A DNA stretch of 64,000 nt from an uncultured Alphaproteobacteria bacterium (GCA_903822175.1 CAIJOB010000014.1:1-64000), one strand, 5' to 3'; shown: positions 8,433 through 17,128, counted from the stretch's first letter. The notes: generated by a model not told the origin, from the sequence alone. Numbers and translations: made by a program.

Positions 8433-10367
8433 GGCGCTCAGCACCTTCACAGCGCCCTCGCGGTCGAAGAGGTCGCCGGCCGGATTCTGCGCCTCGGTGA
8501 CGCCGTCGGTATAGACGATCAGGGTCTCGCCAGGCTCCAGGCGGTCGCGTTCCACCGGATAGGGGAAACCGTCGGCCACGCAGAGCGCCGGGCCGCCCTC
8601 CAGGCGCAGTTCGCGCACCGCGCCCTGCGCATCGACCAGCAGCGGGTTCTCGTGGCCGGCGTTGCAGAGTTCCAGGCTCCCGTCGGCGAGGTCGAGCACG
8701 CCGACCAGCAGGGAGACCGCCATCGCCTGACCGTTGTCACGCGACAGCTCAGCGTTGATGCCGTCCAGCGCCTCGTCCAGCGCCATGGCTGGCCGCATCA
8801 ACAGGCTGCGCGAGAGCGCCTTGGAGAGCGCCATGAACAGCGACGCCGGCACGCCCTTGCCGGTGACGTCGCCGACCAGAAAGCAGAGCCGCTGCTTGTC
8901 GATCATGAAGGCGTCGTAGAGGTCGCCGCCGACGCTCTTGGCGGGCTGCAGCACGGCGTCGATCTCGACGGCGCTGGAGACGCGGCGCAGCGCCTCGCGG
9001 GGCAACAGCATGCCCGACTGGATCTCGGCCGCCGCCGACATTTCGCCGGCGATCTTCGCCGCGGACAGCCGCTCCTCGTCCAGGGCGCCGCGTAGGCGGG
9101 CTTGCACGCGGCGGCCCTCGACGAACAACAGGGCGATCATCGTCGCCGCGGTCGCCGCGCCGGGGGCCAGGACCGGCGCCGGATCGAGCAGCCAGCCCTG
9201 CAGGAACCCGCCATAGCTCGCGCCCACCGCCAGGGCCGTCAGCCCCGCCGCCGCGGTCACCAGCGGCAACAGCCCCAGCCTGGGCGTCAGCCACCAGGCC
9301 GCCGCCGCCGCCAGCAGGCCCAGGCTCCATTCGGCGATCAGCGCCCAGTCGGGGCGGTAGAGGCCGCCGCCGCCCTTGGTGTTGGAGCCGACGATGTTGT
9401 TCACCGCCTCGGCCTGCACCAGCACGCCATAGGTCTGGACGCCGGTGGGTGTGGTGACGATGTCCGAGGTCCCGGCCGCCGCCAGGCCGACCAGCACGAT
9501 CTTGTTCTTGAAGATGTCGGGCCGGACCCCGGTCCGCAGCAGCTCCACCGCCGAGATGGTGTCGGCGCCCTTCAGGTTGCGAAACCGCAGCGCCATCCGC
9601 CCTTGCGCGTCGACCGGCAGGTTGTGGCGGCCCAGTTGCACGGCCCGCAGCCGCCCGCCCGCGGAGATCAGCTTCGCCCCGTCCTCGCCCTCGGCCACCC
9701 GCACCAGTTCCAGGGCGAAGCCGGGCGTCAGGGTCCCCGCCGCCCGCGCCACCAGGGGAACTCGTCGCGTGACGCCGTCCGGGTCCTTGGGCCCGTTGTA
9801 GAGGGCGTGGCCCAGCGCTGCGCCATCGAGGATCAACAGGCTGGCGCCGACCTCGGGATAGGAGAATATCCCGCTGGGCGCCGCGCCGGTGAACTGCGCC
9901 TCGGGCGGCGCCGGCGCGGCCCCGCCGACCACGTCGAGCGAGTCCTTGTCGATGCCCGCCCGGCCGAGGACCACGGGACTGCGGCCGATCACCCGGGCGA
10001 AGATCGCATCCATGGACGGCAGTTTGCGGATCTCGTCGGCGGTGGGCTTGGGCAGTTCGGGATATAGGTCGGCGAACAGGCCGGGCGTCGTGCGGTCAGC
10101 CTCCGGGAACAGGATGTCGAAGCCGATCGCCTGGGCGCCGCGCTTCGAGATCGCCTCGGTGAGCCGGGCCATGGTGTAGCGCGACCAGGGCCAGCCGCCG
10201 ACCGCCTTGAGGCTCGGCCCGTCGATCAGCACGACCGCGGCGGCGGAGGGCGGCGGCGGACTGGGCGCGGACAGATGCTGCCAGGTGTCGAACAGCGGCT
10301 GGCGGACGCCATCGCCCGCGGCCAGCAGCGCTAAGGCCGCCAGGATCGCCGCGGCGATCCCGCCCAA
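8406..10367 (-). CDS. CHASE2 sensor - SpoIIE/PP2C phosphatase, C-terminus frameshifted
   Basis: An open frame of 653 residues. It has an N-terminal membrane segment (1-18), an extracytoplasmic CHASE2 domain (about 25-325), a cluster of membrane helices (about 340-420), a short coiled region, and a SpoIIE-type PP2C domain (about 450-645) with GDVTGKGVPASLFM and VYTDGVTEAQN metal-binding motifs. It should dephosphorylate the STAS protein in response to an envelope signal. The frame ends early at SARRQRLWPT; the expected PP2C tail (ASDDLTVLAVRR) continues in another frame down to 8314. The only standard start is TTG at 10367, although 13 further open codons upstream also look coding. Confidence 0.85.
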   Translation of the reverse strand: MGGIAAAILAALALLAAGDGVRQPLFDTWQHLSAPSPPPPSAAAVVLIDGPSLKAVGGWPWSRYTMARLTEAISKRGAQAIGFDILFPEADRTTPGLFADLYPELPKPTADEIRKLPSMDAIFARVIGRSPVVLGRAGIDKDSLDVVGGAAPAPPEAQFTGAAPSGIFSYPEVGASLLILDGAALGHALYNGPKDPDGVTRRVPLVARAAGTLTPGFALELVRVAEGEDGAKLISAGGRLRAVQLGRHNLPVDAQGRMALRFRNLKGADTISAVELLRTGVRPDIFKNKIVLVGLAAAGTSDIVTTPTGVQTYGVLVQAEAVNNIVGSNTKGGGGLYRPDWALIAEWSLGLLAAAAAWWLTPRLGLLPLVTAAAGLTALAVGASYGGFLQGWLLDPAPVLAPGAATAATMIALLFVEGRRVQARLRGALDEERLSAAKIAGEMSAAAEIQSGMLLPREALRRVSSAVEIDAVLQPAKSVGGDLYDAFMIDKQRLCFLVGDVTGKGVPASLFMALSKALSRSLLMRPAMALDEALDGINAELSRDNGQAMAVSLLVGVLDLADGSLELCNAGHENPLLVDAQGAVRELRLEGGPALCVADGFPYPVERDRLEPGETLIVYTDGVTEAQNPAGDLFDREGAVKVLSARRQRLWPT

Positions 10368-10402
10368 CAGGACCCGCAGGCGGGCGCCGGGATCGAGCTC
10401 GT

Positions 10403-11365
10403 TCAGATCTCGACCTCAAGGCCGTCGTAGGCGCAGAGCACTTCCAGCTCCGGCCGGTCGGCGCGGACCAGTTCCTCGTAGCGCACGCTCTCGGCGTGCA
10501 TCCGCTGGATGTCCTCGTCGGCGTAGGTCGGCTCGTGGTGGAAGAGCGCCAGGCGCTTGGCGCCGGCAGCGTGGCACAGGTCGATCGCCACGATGTTCGA
10601 GGAATGACCCCAGTCCTGCTTCAGGCTGACGGTGTCGCCCAGCGAGTACATGGTGTCGCAGATCACCAGGTCGGCGTCGGCGAAGAAGGCCTCGAAGGCG
10701 GCCTCTGACTCCATGTTGTCCAGCTTGTGCTCGCTGTCGGTGGAATAGATCACCGAGCGGCCGTCGCGGACGAACTGATAGCCGAAGGATTCGTGGCTGT
10801 GGTGCTGCTGGATCAGGGTCACGGTCACGCCACCAACCTCGAAGGGTTGGGCGACCTGGTGGACCTCGAACGACATTTTCGCCTTCAGCCAGTCGAACGG
10901 CACTGGGAAGGAAATTTCTTCCTGCTGGCGGCGCAAGGCCTGCTCGGCGTCCGGGTGGCCAGTGTGGAAGACGATGGTCGCGCCCGGATCGAAGGCCGGC
11001 CCGAAGAACGGGAAGCCCATGATGTGGTCCCAGTGCAGGTGGGACAGGAAGATGTGGAAGACCCGCGCGTGACCCGCGGCGCACCGCCGGAACGCGTCGA
11101 TGCCGAACTCGCGCAGGCCTGAGCCCATGTCGCAAACGATATAGGCGTCGTCCGCCCCCTCGATCTCCACGCAGGACGTGGCTCCGCCGTAGGCGCCGAA
11201 GGTCGCGAAATCGAGGTTGGCCTTGGCGAAGGCCGTCGCCTGCGCCTCGTCGGCGAACACCTGGCCGCCCGCCGCCACCAGGGCGCGGGCAATCTTCGCC
11301 TGGATGGCGCCGGCCTTCTGCGCCACCGGCAGCGAGCCGCGCGTGCCCCAAAATCTTACGCGCAT
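10403..11365 (-). CDS. MBL-fold metallohydrolase
   Basis: A 320-residue metallo-beta-lactamase-fold enzyme. The SHLHWDH motif (about residue 110) is the HxHxDH zinc signature; further ligands are expected in DMGSG, in STDSEH and in FHHEP near the C-terminus. The N-terminal RFWGTRGSLP is typical of the phosphodiesterase-like PhnP/PqqB group. The substrate is unknown; a cyclic nucleotide or phosphodiester is an inference from the family. I chose the ATG at 11365 because AAGG lies 8 bases upstream; a GTG at 11374 is possible. It lies between the STAS gene and the CHASE2-SpoIIE gene on the same strand. Confidence 0.85.
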   Translation of the reverse strand: MRVRFWGTRGSLPVAQKAGAIQAKIARALVAAGGQVFADEAQATAFAKANLDFATFGAYGGATSCVEIEGADDAYIVCDMGSGLREFGIDAFRRCAAGHARVFHIFLSHLHWDHIMGFPFFGPAFDPGATIVFHTGHPDAEQALRRQQEEISFPVPFDWLKAKMSFEVHQVAQPFEVGGVTVTLIQQHHSHESFGYQFVRDGRSVIYSTDSEHKLDNMESEAAFEAFFADADLVICDTMYSLGDTVSLKQDWGHSSNIVAIDLCHAAGAKRLALFHHEPTYADEDIQRMHAESVRYEELVRADRPELEVLCAYDGLEVEI

Positions 11366-11401
11366 GAGAGACACCTTACGCGCATCGGAACCTGACCTGC
11401 A

Positions 11402-11734
11402 TCATGCCTCCGGCTCGACGGCGTCGGTCACCTTGAACAGCTTGTCGTAGCGGCTGATCGCCAGGATCTCGCGCATCCGGTCGTTGGGGGCGGCGAGCGT
11501 GATGTGCACCGCGTCCCCCGCCTCGCGCTTGGCCATGGTCAGCGCCCGCAGGCCCCGCGACGACATGTAGTCGAGTCCGGAGAGATCGACGACCAGCGGC
11601 AAGCCGCCCGCCGCGGCGGCCTCGCGCACGGCGTCGGTCAACGCCTGGGAGAACGCCTCCCAAGTCGTCTCATCGACCCGGCCGCGGGGTTCGCCCACCA
11701 GCCGCGTCGCTGAGCGTTTAAGCTCCCAATCCAT
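11402..11734 (-). CDS. STAS-domain anti-anti-sigma factor
   Basis: A 110-residue single STAS domain. The switch segment LSGLDYMSSRGLRAL (about residues 50-64) includes the Ser that RsbW-type kinases phosphorylate in SpoIIAA/RsbV proteins. The ATG at 11734 was chosen because it gives the normal domain length; an upstream extension lacks domain similarity. It is the first gene of the minus-strand set STAS-MBL-CHASE2/SpoIIE. With the GHKL kinase at 6803-7171 this gives a full kinase, antagonist and phosphatase module; the final target (a sigma factor or another effector) is not seen nearby. Confidence 0.88.
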   Translation of the reverse strand: MDWELKRSATRLVGEPRGRVDETTWEAFSQALTDAVREAAAAGGLPLVVDLSGLDYMSSRGLRALTMAKREAGDAVHITLAAPNDRMREILAISRYDKLFKVTDAVEPEA

Positions 11735-11867
11735 GCCGCCTCCCCAGTTGCGTGGATGCTGCCACAGTTCAGCAAGCCCTGACACCCGGCAAGCGCCAAT
11801 AAGGTTCACCTTGCGCGCGAGTGCAGACTCCCCAAGTCTCCCATCACAACCCTTGGGAGGGCCTCAG

Positions 11868-12248
11868 ATGAAATTCGCTTCGATTACCCGCCGCCTGGCG
11901 CTGGGTCTGGCCACCGCGGCGCTGCTCGCCGGTTCGGCCTCCGCCCAGGCCGCCAACGCCTACGATGGCCTCTGGGCCGGCGCGCTGGTCATTCCCGGCG
12001 GCGGCCCGACCTTGCGTCTTGAACTCACGATCAAGACCGCCGGCGCTGAAACCAAGGCCGAGCTGAACAGCCTCGACCAAGGCGCGACCATCCCGGCCAC
12101 GGCCGTGAAGACCGACGGCGGCCAGCTTTCGGCGCTCTTCCTGTCCATCGGCGGCGAGTACACCGCCAAGCTGTCGGCGGACGGAAAGAGTCTGGCCGGG
12201 ACCTTTACCCAGGGCGCGGCCTTGCCGCTGACGCTGACGAAGAAGTAG
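11868..12248 (+). CDS. Small secreted protein of unknown function
   Basis: A 126-residue protein with a signal peptide (about residues 1-26, ending SASAQA). The mature part reads as a small beta-rich domain (YDGLWAGALVIPGG, LRLELTIKTAG, YTAKLSADGKSLAGTFTQG). Similar repeats occur at the N-terminus of some periplasmic alpha/beta hydrolases, where the domain precedes the catalytic part; here it stands alone. The ATG at 11868 follows GGGAGGGCC at a good distance. It is divergent from the STAS gene and 29 bases before xth. No function can be assigned. Confidence 0.75.
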   Translation: MKFASITRRLALGLATAALLAGSASAQAANAYDGLWAGALVIPGGGPTLRLELTIKTAGAETKAELNSLDQGATIPATAVKTDGGQLSALFLSIGGEYTAKLSADGKSLAGTFTQGAALPLTLTKK

Positions 12249-12277
12249 ACCCATCCCCTTGGATTGGGATTTCGTCG

Positions 12278-13057
12278 ATGCGCATCGCCACCTGGAACGT
12301 GAACTCGGTCAACGCGCGGCTGGAGACGGTGCTGAAGTGGTTCGAGGCCGCGCAGCCGGACGTCGCCTGCCTGCAGGAGATCAAGTGCGTCGACGAGAAA
12401 TTTCCCACCGAAGCCTTTGAACGGCTTGGCTATAATGTCGCCGTCCACGGCCAGAAATCCTACAATGGCGTCGCCCTGCTCTCGAAGGCGCCGATGGAGG
12501 ATGTGCGCCGCGGCCTGCCCGACCCCGGCGAGGAGGAGCAGTCGCGCTATCTGGAGGCGGTGATCTCCGGCCCGACGCCGGTCCGCGTGGCCTCGATCTA
12601 TCTGCCCAACGGCAATCCCGTGGACACCGAGAAGTACCCCTACAAGCTCGCCTGGATGGACCGGCTGAACCGCCATGCGCGCGATCTGCTGGCGCTGGAG
12701 GAGCCGCTGGTGCTGACCGGCGACTTCAACGTCATTCCCGAAGCGCGCGACGCGGAGTTCCCGGCCAACTGGGAGGGCGACGCCCTGTTCCGTCCGCAGA
12801 CCCGCGAGGCGTTCCGGGCGCTGAAGTACCTGGGCCTGACCGACGCCTATCTGGCCGCCGACGGCGCGCCAGGCGCCTACACCTTCTGGGACTATCAGGC
12901 CGGCGCCTGGCAGCGGAACAACGGCATCCGCATCGACCACGCCCTGCTCTCGCCGCAGGCGGCGGACCTGCTGGCGGGGGTGAGCATCCACCGCGATGTG
13001 AGGAGCTGGGAGAAGCCCTCCGACCACGTGCCGTTCGTCATCGAACTGGACCTCTGA
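12278..13057 (+). CDS. xth: Exodeoxyribonuclease III (AP endonuclease)
   Basis: A 259-residue member of the endonuclease/exonuclease/phosphatase family. The diagnostic motifs are present in order: WNVNSVNAR at the N-terminus, LQEIKC (metal-binding Glu, about residue 36), TGDFNVIP (Asp/Asn, about 148) and KPSDHVPF (catalytic Asp-His, about 248). It repairs abasic sites and trims 3' ends of DNA. Length is normal. It lies between the small secreted protein and an unknown membrane-anchored protein on the same strand. Confidence 0.95.
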   Translation: MRIATWNVNSVNARLETVLKWFEAAQPDVACLQEIKCVDEKFPTEAFERLGYNVAVHGQKSYNGVALLSKAPMEDVRRGLPDPGEEEQSRYLEAVISGPTPVRVASIYLPNGNPVDTEKYPYKLAWMDRLNRHARDLLALEEPLVLTGDFNVIPEARDAEFPANWEGDALFRPQTREAFRALKYLGLTDAYLAADGAPGAYTFWDYQAGAWQRNNGIRIDHALLSPQAADLLAGVSIHRDVRSWEKPSDHVPFVIELDL

Positions 13058-13105
13058 AGCGCCCCGTTTGGGGAGACTCAGCGAAGGGGCTTAGCTTCAC
13101 CGCCC

Positions 13106-13837
13106 ATGGACGAGGTCACCCGGCTTCTGGCTCTGCTCGGCGTCGCCGGCATCGCGGTCACCGTGCTGGCCGGGATCGCGCGCTGGACCAACAACGAGGG
13201 CCGCCGGATCCGGCGCGGCCTGAAGGTGATCCTGAAGAGCCAGCCGCACGGTTTCCTGGCGGCGCTGGGCCGCGGCCGCGGCATGGGCTTCAACTTCACC
13301 ACCAACCAGGTGGCCGTGGTCTGGGACGCCGGGGCCTGGGGCCTGGTCTATGCGTTGGACGAGCTGATGGGCGCCGAGGTGATCGTCGACGGCTTGGTGG
13401 TCGGCCGCGCGCACCGGGGCGAGACGCGGCGCGCGCTGGACGCCTTTGACGCCGCCGAGCGGGTCGCGCTGCGCCTGGTGTTCGATGACGTGGGAAGCCC
13501 CGACTTCGTGCTCGACCTGTGGCTGCCGGAGGATGAGGGCCGCAGCGATGAGCTGCCGCCGAGCGAGGCCATCGCCGAGGCCAATCGCTGGCTCGCCCGC
13601 ATCGAGGCCCTGCTGCGGCGCCCGGTCACCACGCGTCGTCCAGCCAGCGTCGCTTCTGCGCCCGCGCCGGCGCCGGTCCAGGCCGCACCTACGCCCGATC
13701 CGGAGCCGCAGGCCCCGCCGGCCCCGCTGTTCGCCTTCGCCGCCGACGACGACCAGCCGCCGTGGGAGGACGATCCGGCGGAGGCGGACGAGGACAACGA
13801 AGACGACCAGGACCGACCGCTCCGCATGGGAGCCTGA
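13106..13837 (+). CDS. Conserved hypothetical protein with N-terminal membrane segment
   Basis: A 243-residue protein. One hydrophobic segment lies at about residues 6-23, then a basic stretch (NNEGRRIRRGLKVI), then a mixed alpha/beta region to about residue 165. The C-terminal 75 residues are Pro/Ala-rich and end in a strongly acidic tail. I do not recognise a domain. The segment HGFLAALGRGRGMGFNF is Gly/Arg-rich and probably contacts nucleic acid or membrane, but that is a guess. The start ATG lies 48 bases after xth. Codon use matches its neighbours. Confidence 0.65.
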   Translation: MDEVTRLLALLGVAGIAVTVLAGIARWTNNEGRRIRRGLKVILKSQPHGFLAALGRGRGMGFNFTTNQVAVVWDAGAWGLVYALDELMGAEVIVDGLVVGRAHRGETRRALDAFDAAERVALRLVFDDVGSPDFVLDLWLPEDEGRSDELPPSEAIAEANRWLARIEALLRRPVTTRRPASVASAPAPAPVQAAPTPDPEPQAPPAPLFAFAADDDQPPWEDDPAEADEDNEDDQDRPLRMGA

Positions 13838-13849
13838 CGACCTCAAGCT

Positions 13850-14191
13850 TCACTGACGACTGGATATCTGGAACGGGTTTCCGTCCGGGTCCTTGCAGTC
13901 GCACATATTGAAGCTGCCGGCGGATTTGACGGGGCCGGCTTTCGCCAAGCCTTTCTTCAACAGGGCTGCACGGGCGGCCGAAACATCAGCGGCGTAGAAG
14001 GCGAGCTTCGGCGGACGAGCCCCGACTTTCGAAGATCCCGCGTGCAGAGCCAGGCTGCAGGCCCCGGCGGCGAAGTCGACCCAGCCCTTCTCACGGCCGG
14101 TCACCTCAAGGCCCAAGACGTTGGCATAGAAGTCCGTCATCTCCGCGAGATGGGGCGTGAACAAGATGACGCGGCGCAGTTGCAGGGTCAT
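13850..14191 (-). CDS. VOC family protein (glyoxalase/bleomycin-resistance fold)
   Basis: A 113-residue single-module VOC protein with the typical start RRVILFTPHLAEMTDFYANVLGL and the end CDCKDPDGNPFQI. VOC proteins are metal-dependent lyases, isomerases or dioxygenases, or drug-binding proteins; the substrate cannot be read from sequence. It is convergent with the hypothetical gene upstream (12-base gap) and alone on its strand before a 100-base gap to the racemase gene. Confidence 0.85.
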   Translation of the reverse strand: MTLQLRRVILFTPHLAEMTDFYANVLGLEVTGREKGWVDFAAGACSLALHAGSSKVGARPPKLAFYAADVSAARAALLKKGLAKAGPVKSAGSFNMCDCKDPDGNPFQISSRQ

Positions 14192-14292
14192 GAGCGATGG
14201 TCTCGTTGCGGTGTGAACCCTACGGGATCAGGAAGGTTTTTTTTCCGCAAGCCGCCGCGCGCGATTCATCTGCGTAGGTCTGGGTCTTGTCC

Positions 14293-14982
14293 CTAGCTCA
14301 GCGCGAACGCCACCGCGGCCTCGCAGTGGGCGACGGCGGTGTCGACGGTGGGCAGCGGCATGGCCGCGACGTCCAGCAGGAGCCCGATCTCGGTGCAGGC
14401 AAACGCGATCCCGTCGCAGCCGGCGGCGCGGCCGTTCTCGATCATCGCCAGCACCACGGCCTTCGAAGCCTCGCTGATCACGCCGACCACGAGCTCGTCG
14501 TAAATGATGGCGTGCAGCGCATCGCGGTCGGCCTTGTCCGGGGTCACCGTCTCGATGCCCTGGGCGCTGAGCCGCTCGGCGTAGAACGGCTTTTCCATGG
14601 TGAAGCGGGTGGCGAGCAGCAGGGCCTTCTTGACGCCCGCCGCCTTCAGCGCCTCAGCAGTGGCGTCGGCGATATGGATCACCGGGACGCTGACTGCGCC
14701 CGCCACCTGGGCGTAGTTCAGGTGCATGGTGTTGGCCCCGATCAGCACGCAGTCGGCGCCCGCGCCTTCGAGCCGCACAGCCGCGTCGGCCAGGATGGCG
14801 CCGGTGGCGTCCCAGTCGTCCTTGGCCTGCAGTTGCGCGATCGGCGCGAAGTCCAGCGACCACAGCGCGATCTGCGCCGAATGCAGCCCGCCCAGTCGTT
14901 CGCGCACCAGCCGGTTGATCAGCTGGTAGTAGACCGTGGTGCTCTCGGCGCTCATCCCGCCGATCAGGCCGATGGTCTTCAT
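14293..14982 (-). CDS. Aspartate/glutamate racemase family protein (YgeA-like)
   Basis: A 229-residue cofactor-independent racemase. The N-terminal IGLIGGMSAESTTVYY and the second catalytic segment FACTEIGLLL (Cys about residue 196) are clear. In the first catalytic segment the residue before NTMH is Ala (GANTMHL), where family members usually carry Cys or Thr; that may alter or abolish racemisation. PLP-independent racemases of this type make D-amino acids. It lies 3 bases downstream of ilvD on the same strand and is probably co-transcribed with it. Confidence 0.85.
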   Translation of the reverse strand: MKTIGLIGGMSAESTTVYYQLINRLVRERLGGLHSAQIALWSLDFAPIAQLQAKDDWDATGAILADAAVRLEGAGADCVLIGANTMHLNYAQVAGAVSVPVIHIADATAEALKAAGVKKALLLATRFTMEKPFYAERLSAQGIETVTPDKADRDALHAIIYDELVVGVISEASKAVVLAMIENGRAAGCDGIAFACTEIGLLLDVAAMPLPTVDTAVAHCEAAVAFALS

Positions 14983-14985
14983 GAC

Positions 14986-16722
14986 CTAGAGGTCCGCGTA
15001 GACGTGGGTCTCGCCGTCCATGCCGGGATGGGTGACCGCGCCCAGGTGTGCTGGGCCCACAAGCTGCGCGAACTTCCAAATCGCGCCGGAGCCGTAGTTG
15101 GTCTTCTTGGGCTCCCAGTGGCGCAGGCGGTTCTCCAGTTCGATGGGATCGACCTCAAGCTCGATGGTCCCGGCGTCGGCGTCGATGGCGATGATGTCGC
15201 CGTCCTTGACCAGCGCAATGGGGCCGCCGAGCTGGGCCTCCGGTCCGATGTGACCGACGCAGAGGCCGCGCGTGCCGCCGGAGAAACGGCCGTCGGTGAT
15301 CAGGGCCACCTTGTCGCCGCGGCCCTGGCCGGAGAGCGCCGCGGTGGTCGACAGCATCTCGCGCATGCCAGGCCCGCCGCGCGCGCCCTCGTAGCGGATC
15401 ACCAGGACCTCGCCGTCCTGGTAGTCGCCGGCCTCGACGGCGTCGAAACAGGCCTGCTCGCCGTCGAAGCAGCGGGCCGGGCCGCGATGGCTGCGGTGGC
15501 TGGTCATGCCGGCGACCTTGACGATGGCGCCGTCGGGGGCGAGCGAGCCCCACAGGCCCACGACGCCGCCGGTCGGGGCGAGCGGGTTGGCGACCGGGCG
15601 GATCACCACCTGATCGTCGCGCCAGACCACGTCCTTCAGGTTCTCGGCGATGGTCTTGCCGGTGACCGTCATGCAATCGCCGTGGATGTAGCCGCCTTCC
15701 AGCAGGGTCTTCAGCAGCATCGGCATGCCGCCGGCCTCGCCCATGTCCTTGGCGACGAAGCGGCCGCCGGGCTTCATGTCGGCGATGTAGGGGGTGCGGG
15801 CCGCGATCTCGGCGAAATCGCGCAGCGTGAACTCGATGCCGCACTCGTGCGCCATGGCCGGCAGGTGCAGGCCGCCGTTGGTCGATCCGCCGGTCGCGGC
15901 GACGACGGCGGCGGCGTTCTCGAACGACTTGCGGGTGACGATGTCGCGGGGGCGCAGGCCGGTGGCGATCAGCCGGACCACCGCCTCGCCGGAGGCCACC
16001 GCATAGGCGTCGCGGCTGAGATAGGGCGCGGGCAGCGAGGCGGAGAGCGGCAAGGCGAGGCCGATGGCTTCTGAGACGCAGGCCATGGTGTTGGCGGTGA
16101 ACATGCCCCCGCAGGCGCCGTCGGACGGGCACGCCGCCTGCTCCAGGCTGCAGAGGTCGTCCAGGCTGAGCCGGCCGGCGGAGTGCATGCCGACGCCCTC
16201 GAACACGTCGACCACGGTGACGTCCTTGCCCTGCCAGGAGCCCGGCAGGATCGAGCCGCCGTAGAGGAAGACGCTGGGCACGTTCAGCCGCAGCATGGCC
16301 ATCATCATGCCCGGCAGGGACTTGTCGCAGCCGGCGATGCCGACCAGCGCGTCATAGCCGTGGCCGCGCATGGTCAGCTCCACCGAGTCGGCGATCAGGT
16401 CGCGGCTGACCAGCGAGGAGCGCATGCCCTCGTGGCCCATGGCGATGCCGTCGGTGACGGTGATGGTGCAGAACTCGCGCGGCGTGGCGCCGGCGGCCTT
16501 CACGCCTTCCGACACCGCGTGCGCCTGGCGCATCAGAGCGGTGTTGCAGGGCGCGGCCTCGTTCCAGCAGGACGCGACGCCCACGAACGGCTGGGCGATC
16601 TCGCGGCTGCCCAGGCCCATGGCGTAGTAATAGGACCGGTGCGGCGCGCGGCTCGGCCCCTCGGTCACATGGCGGCTGGGCAGTCGGGTCTTGTCCCAGC
16701 TTCCATCGGGCTTGCGGTGCAT
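14986..16722 (-). CDS. ilvD: Dihydroxy-acid dehydratase
   Basis: A 578-residue IlvD/Edd enzyme. Three cluster Cys positions are present: AAPCNT (about residue 59), AGCDKSLPG (about 131) and SDGACGGMFTANTM (about 203). It dehydrates 2,3-dihydroxy-acids to 2-oxoacids for valine, isoleucine and leucine synthesis, using an Fe-S cluster. The sequence fits IlvD better than Edd or the sugar-acid dehydratases, but a pentonate dehydratase role cannot be excluded because no other ilv gene is near. The racemase gene follows 3 bases later. A 501-base intergenic region lies upstream. Confidence 0.88.
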   Translation of the reverse strand: MHRKPDGSWDKTRLPSRHVTEGPSRAPHRSYYYAMGLGSREIAQPFVGVASCWNEAAPCNTALMRQAHAVSEGVKAAGATPREFCTITVTDGIAMGHEGMRSSLVSRDLIADSVELTMRGHGYDALVGIAGCDKSLPGMMMAMLRLNVPSVFLYGGSILPGSWQGKDVTVVDVFEGVGMHSAGRLSLDDLCSLEQAACPSDGACGGMFTANTMACVSEAIGLALPLSASLPAPYLSRDAYAVASGEAVVRLIATGLRPRDIVTRKSFENAAAVVAATGGSTNGGLHLPAMAHECGIEFTLRDFAEIAARTPYIADMKPGGRFVAKDMGEAGGMPMLLKTLLEGGYIHGDCMTVTGKTIAENLKDVVWRDDQVVIRPVANPLAPTGGVVGLWGSLAPDGAIVKVAGMTSHRSHRGPARCFDGEQACFDAVEAGDYQDGEVLVIRYEGARGGPGMREMLSTTAALSGQGRGDKVALITDGRFSGGTRGLCVGHIGPEAQLGGPIALVKDGDIIAIDADAGTIELEVDPIELENRLRHWEPKKTNYGSGAIWKFAQLVGPAHLGAVTHPGMDGETHVYADL

Positions 16723-17051
16723 CTGAAGCGGCCTCCCACGTCGAGGCAGGTTCCTTAAGCGCGCGCCGCCGCGTGGGGAAGAGGCTGAGGCCCGCGGGCG
16801 CCGTCAAAAGGCGGCGAGCGCGCCCGTTACGCGAGTAACTTTTGTTTCAACTTGCAACTTAAGGTGGGGCAGATCGTATGTTGCAAGCGGCTGTTTTGGC
16901 GTGGAAATTCGGAGAATTCGAACAATCGGTATCGCGCCGGCTTCCCAGTCGCCACACTTGCGACAAAGCATACAACGTATGTCACCAAGACTTTAGCCTG
17001 TAAGTATGACAGTTTTCAGGTGACAAGATGCCGCAAGGTCAATCTTTCGCT

Positions 17052-17061
17052 GTGACGTCAC
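17052..17061. promoter_or_regulatory. Palindrome GTGACGTCAC
   Basis: A perfect 10-base palindrome with a TGACGTCA core. A second copy of the same core occurs 90 bases downstream (17142-17151). Two identical palindromic cores in one intergenic region suggest an operator pair; the cognate regulator is unknown. Confidence 0.35.
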
Positions 17062-17111
17062 GACACCCAAAGACCTGTGTCTCCTAAAATCCACATAAGT
17101 GAGACTTAGTC

Positions 17112-17128
17112 AGTTATCGGCGATAACT
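17112..17128. promoter_or_regulatory. 17-base perfect palindrome before first receptor
   Basis: AGTTATCG-G-CGATAACT, a perfect inverted repeat with a one-base centre, 96 bases before the receptor start. It lies in an AT-rich stretch between the two TGACGTCA palindromes. The size and symmetry fit a dimeric repressor site. No regulator gene is adjacent. Confidence 0.4.

Noticed and set aside
10368..10419. A second frameshift at the start of the CHASE2-SpoIIE gene
   Set aside because: Upstream codons look coding (NELDPGARL), but they stay in frame with the main gene; a rare or internal start explains it without an indel.
16852..17055. A 67-residue open frame in the receptor leader
   Set aside because: It lies in AT-rich intergenic DNA, has no ribosome site of note and overlaps conserved leader blocks whose conservation is not codon-like.
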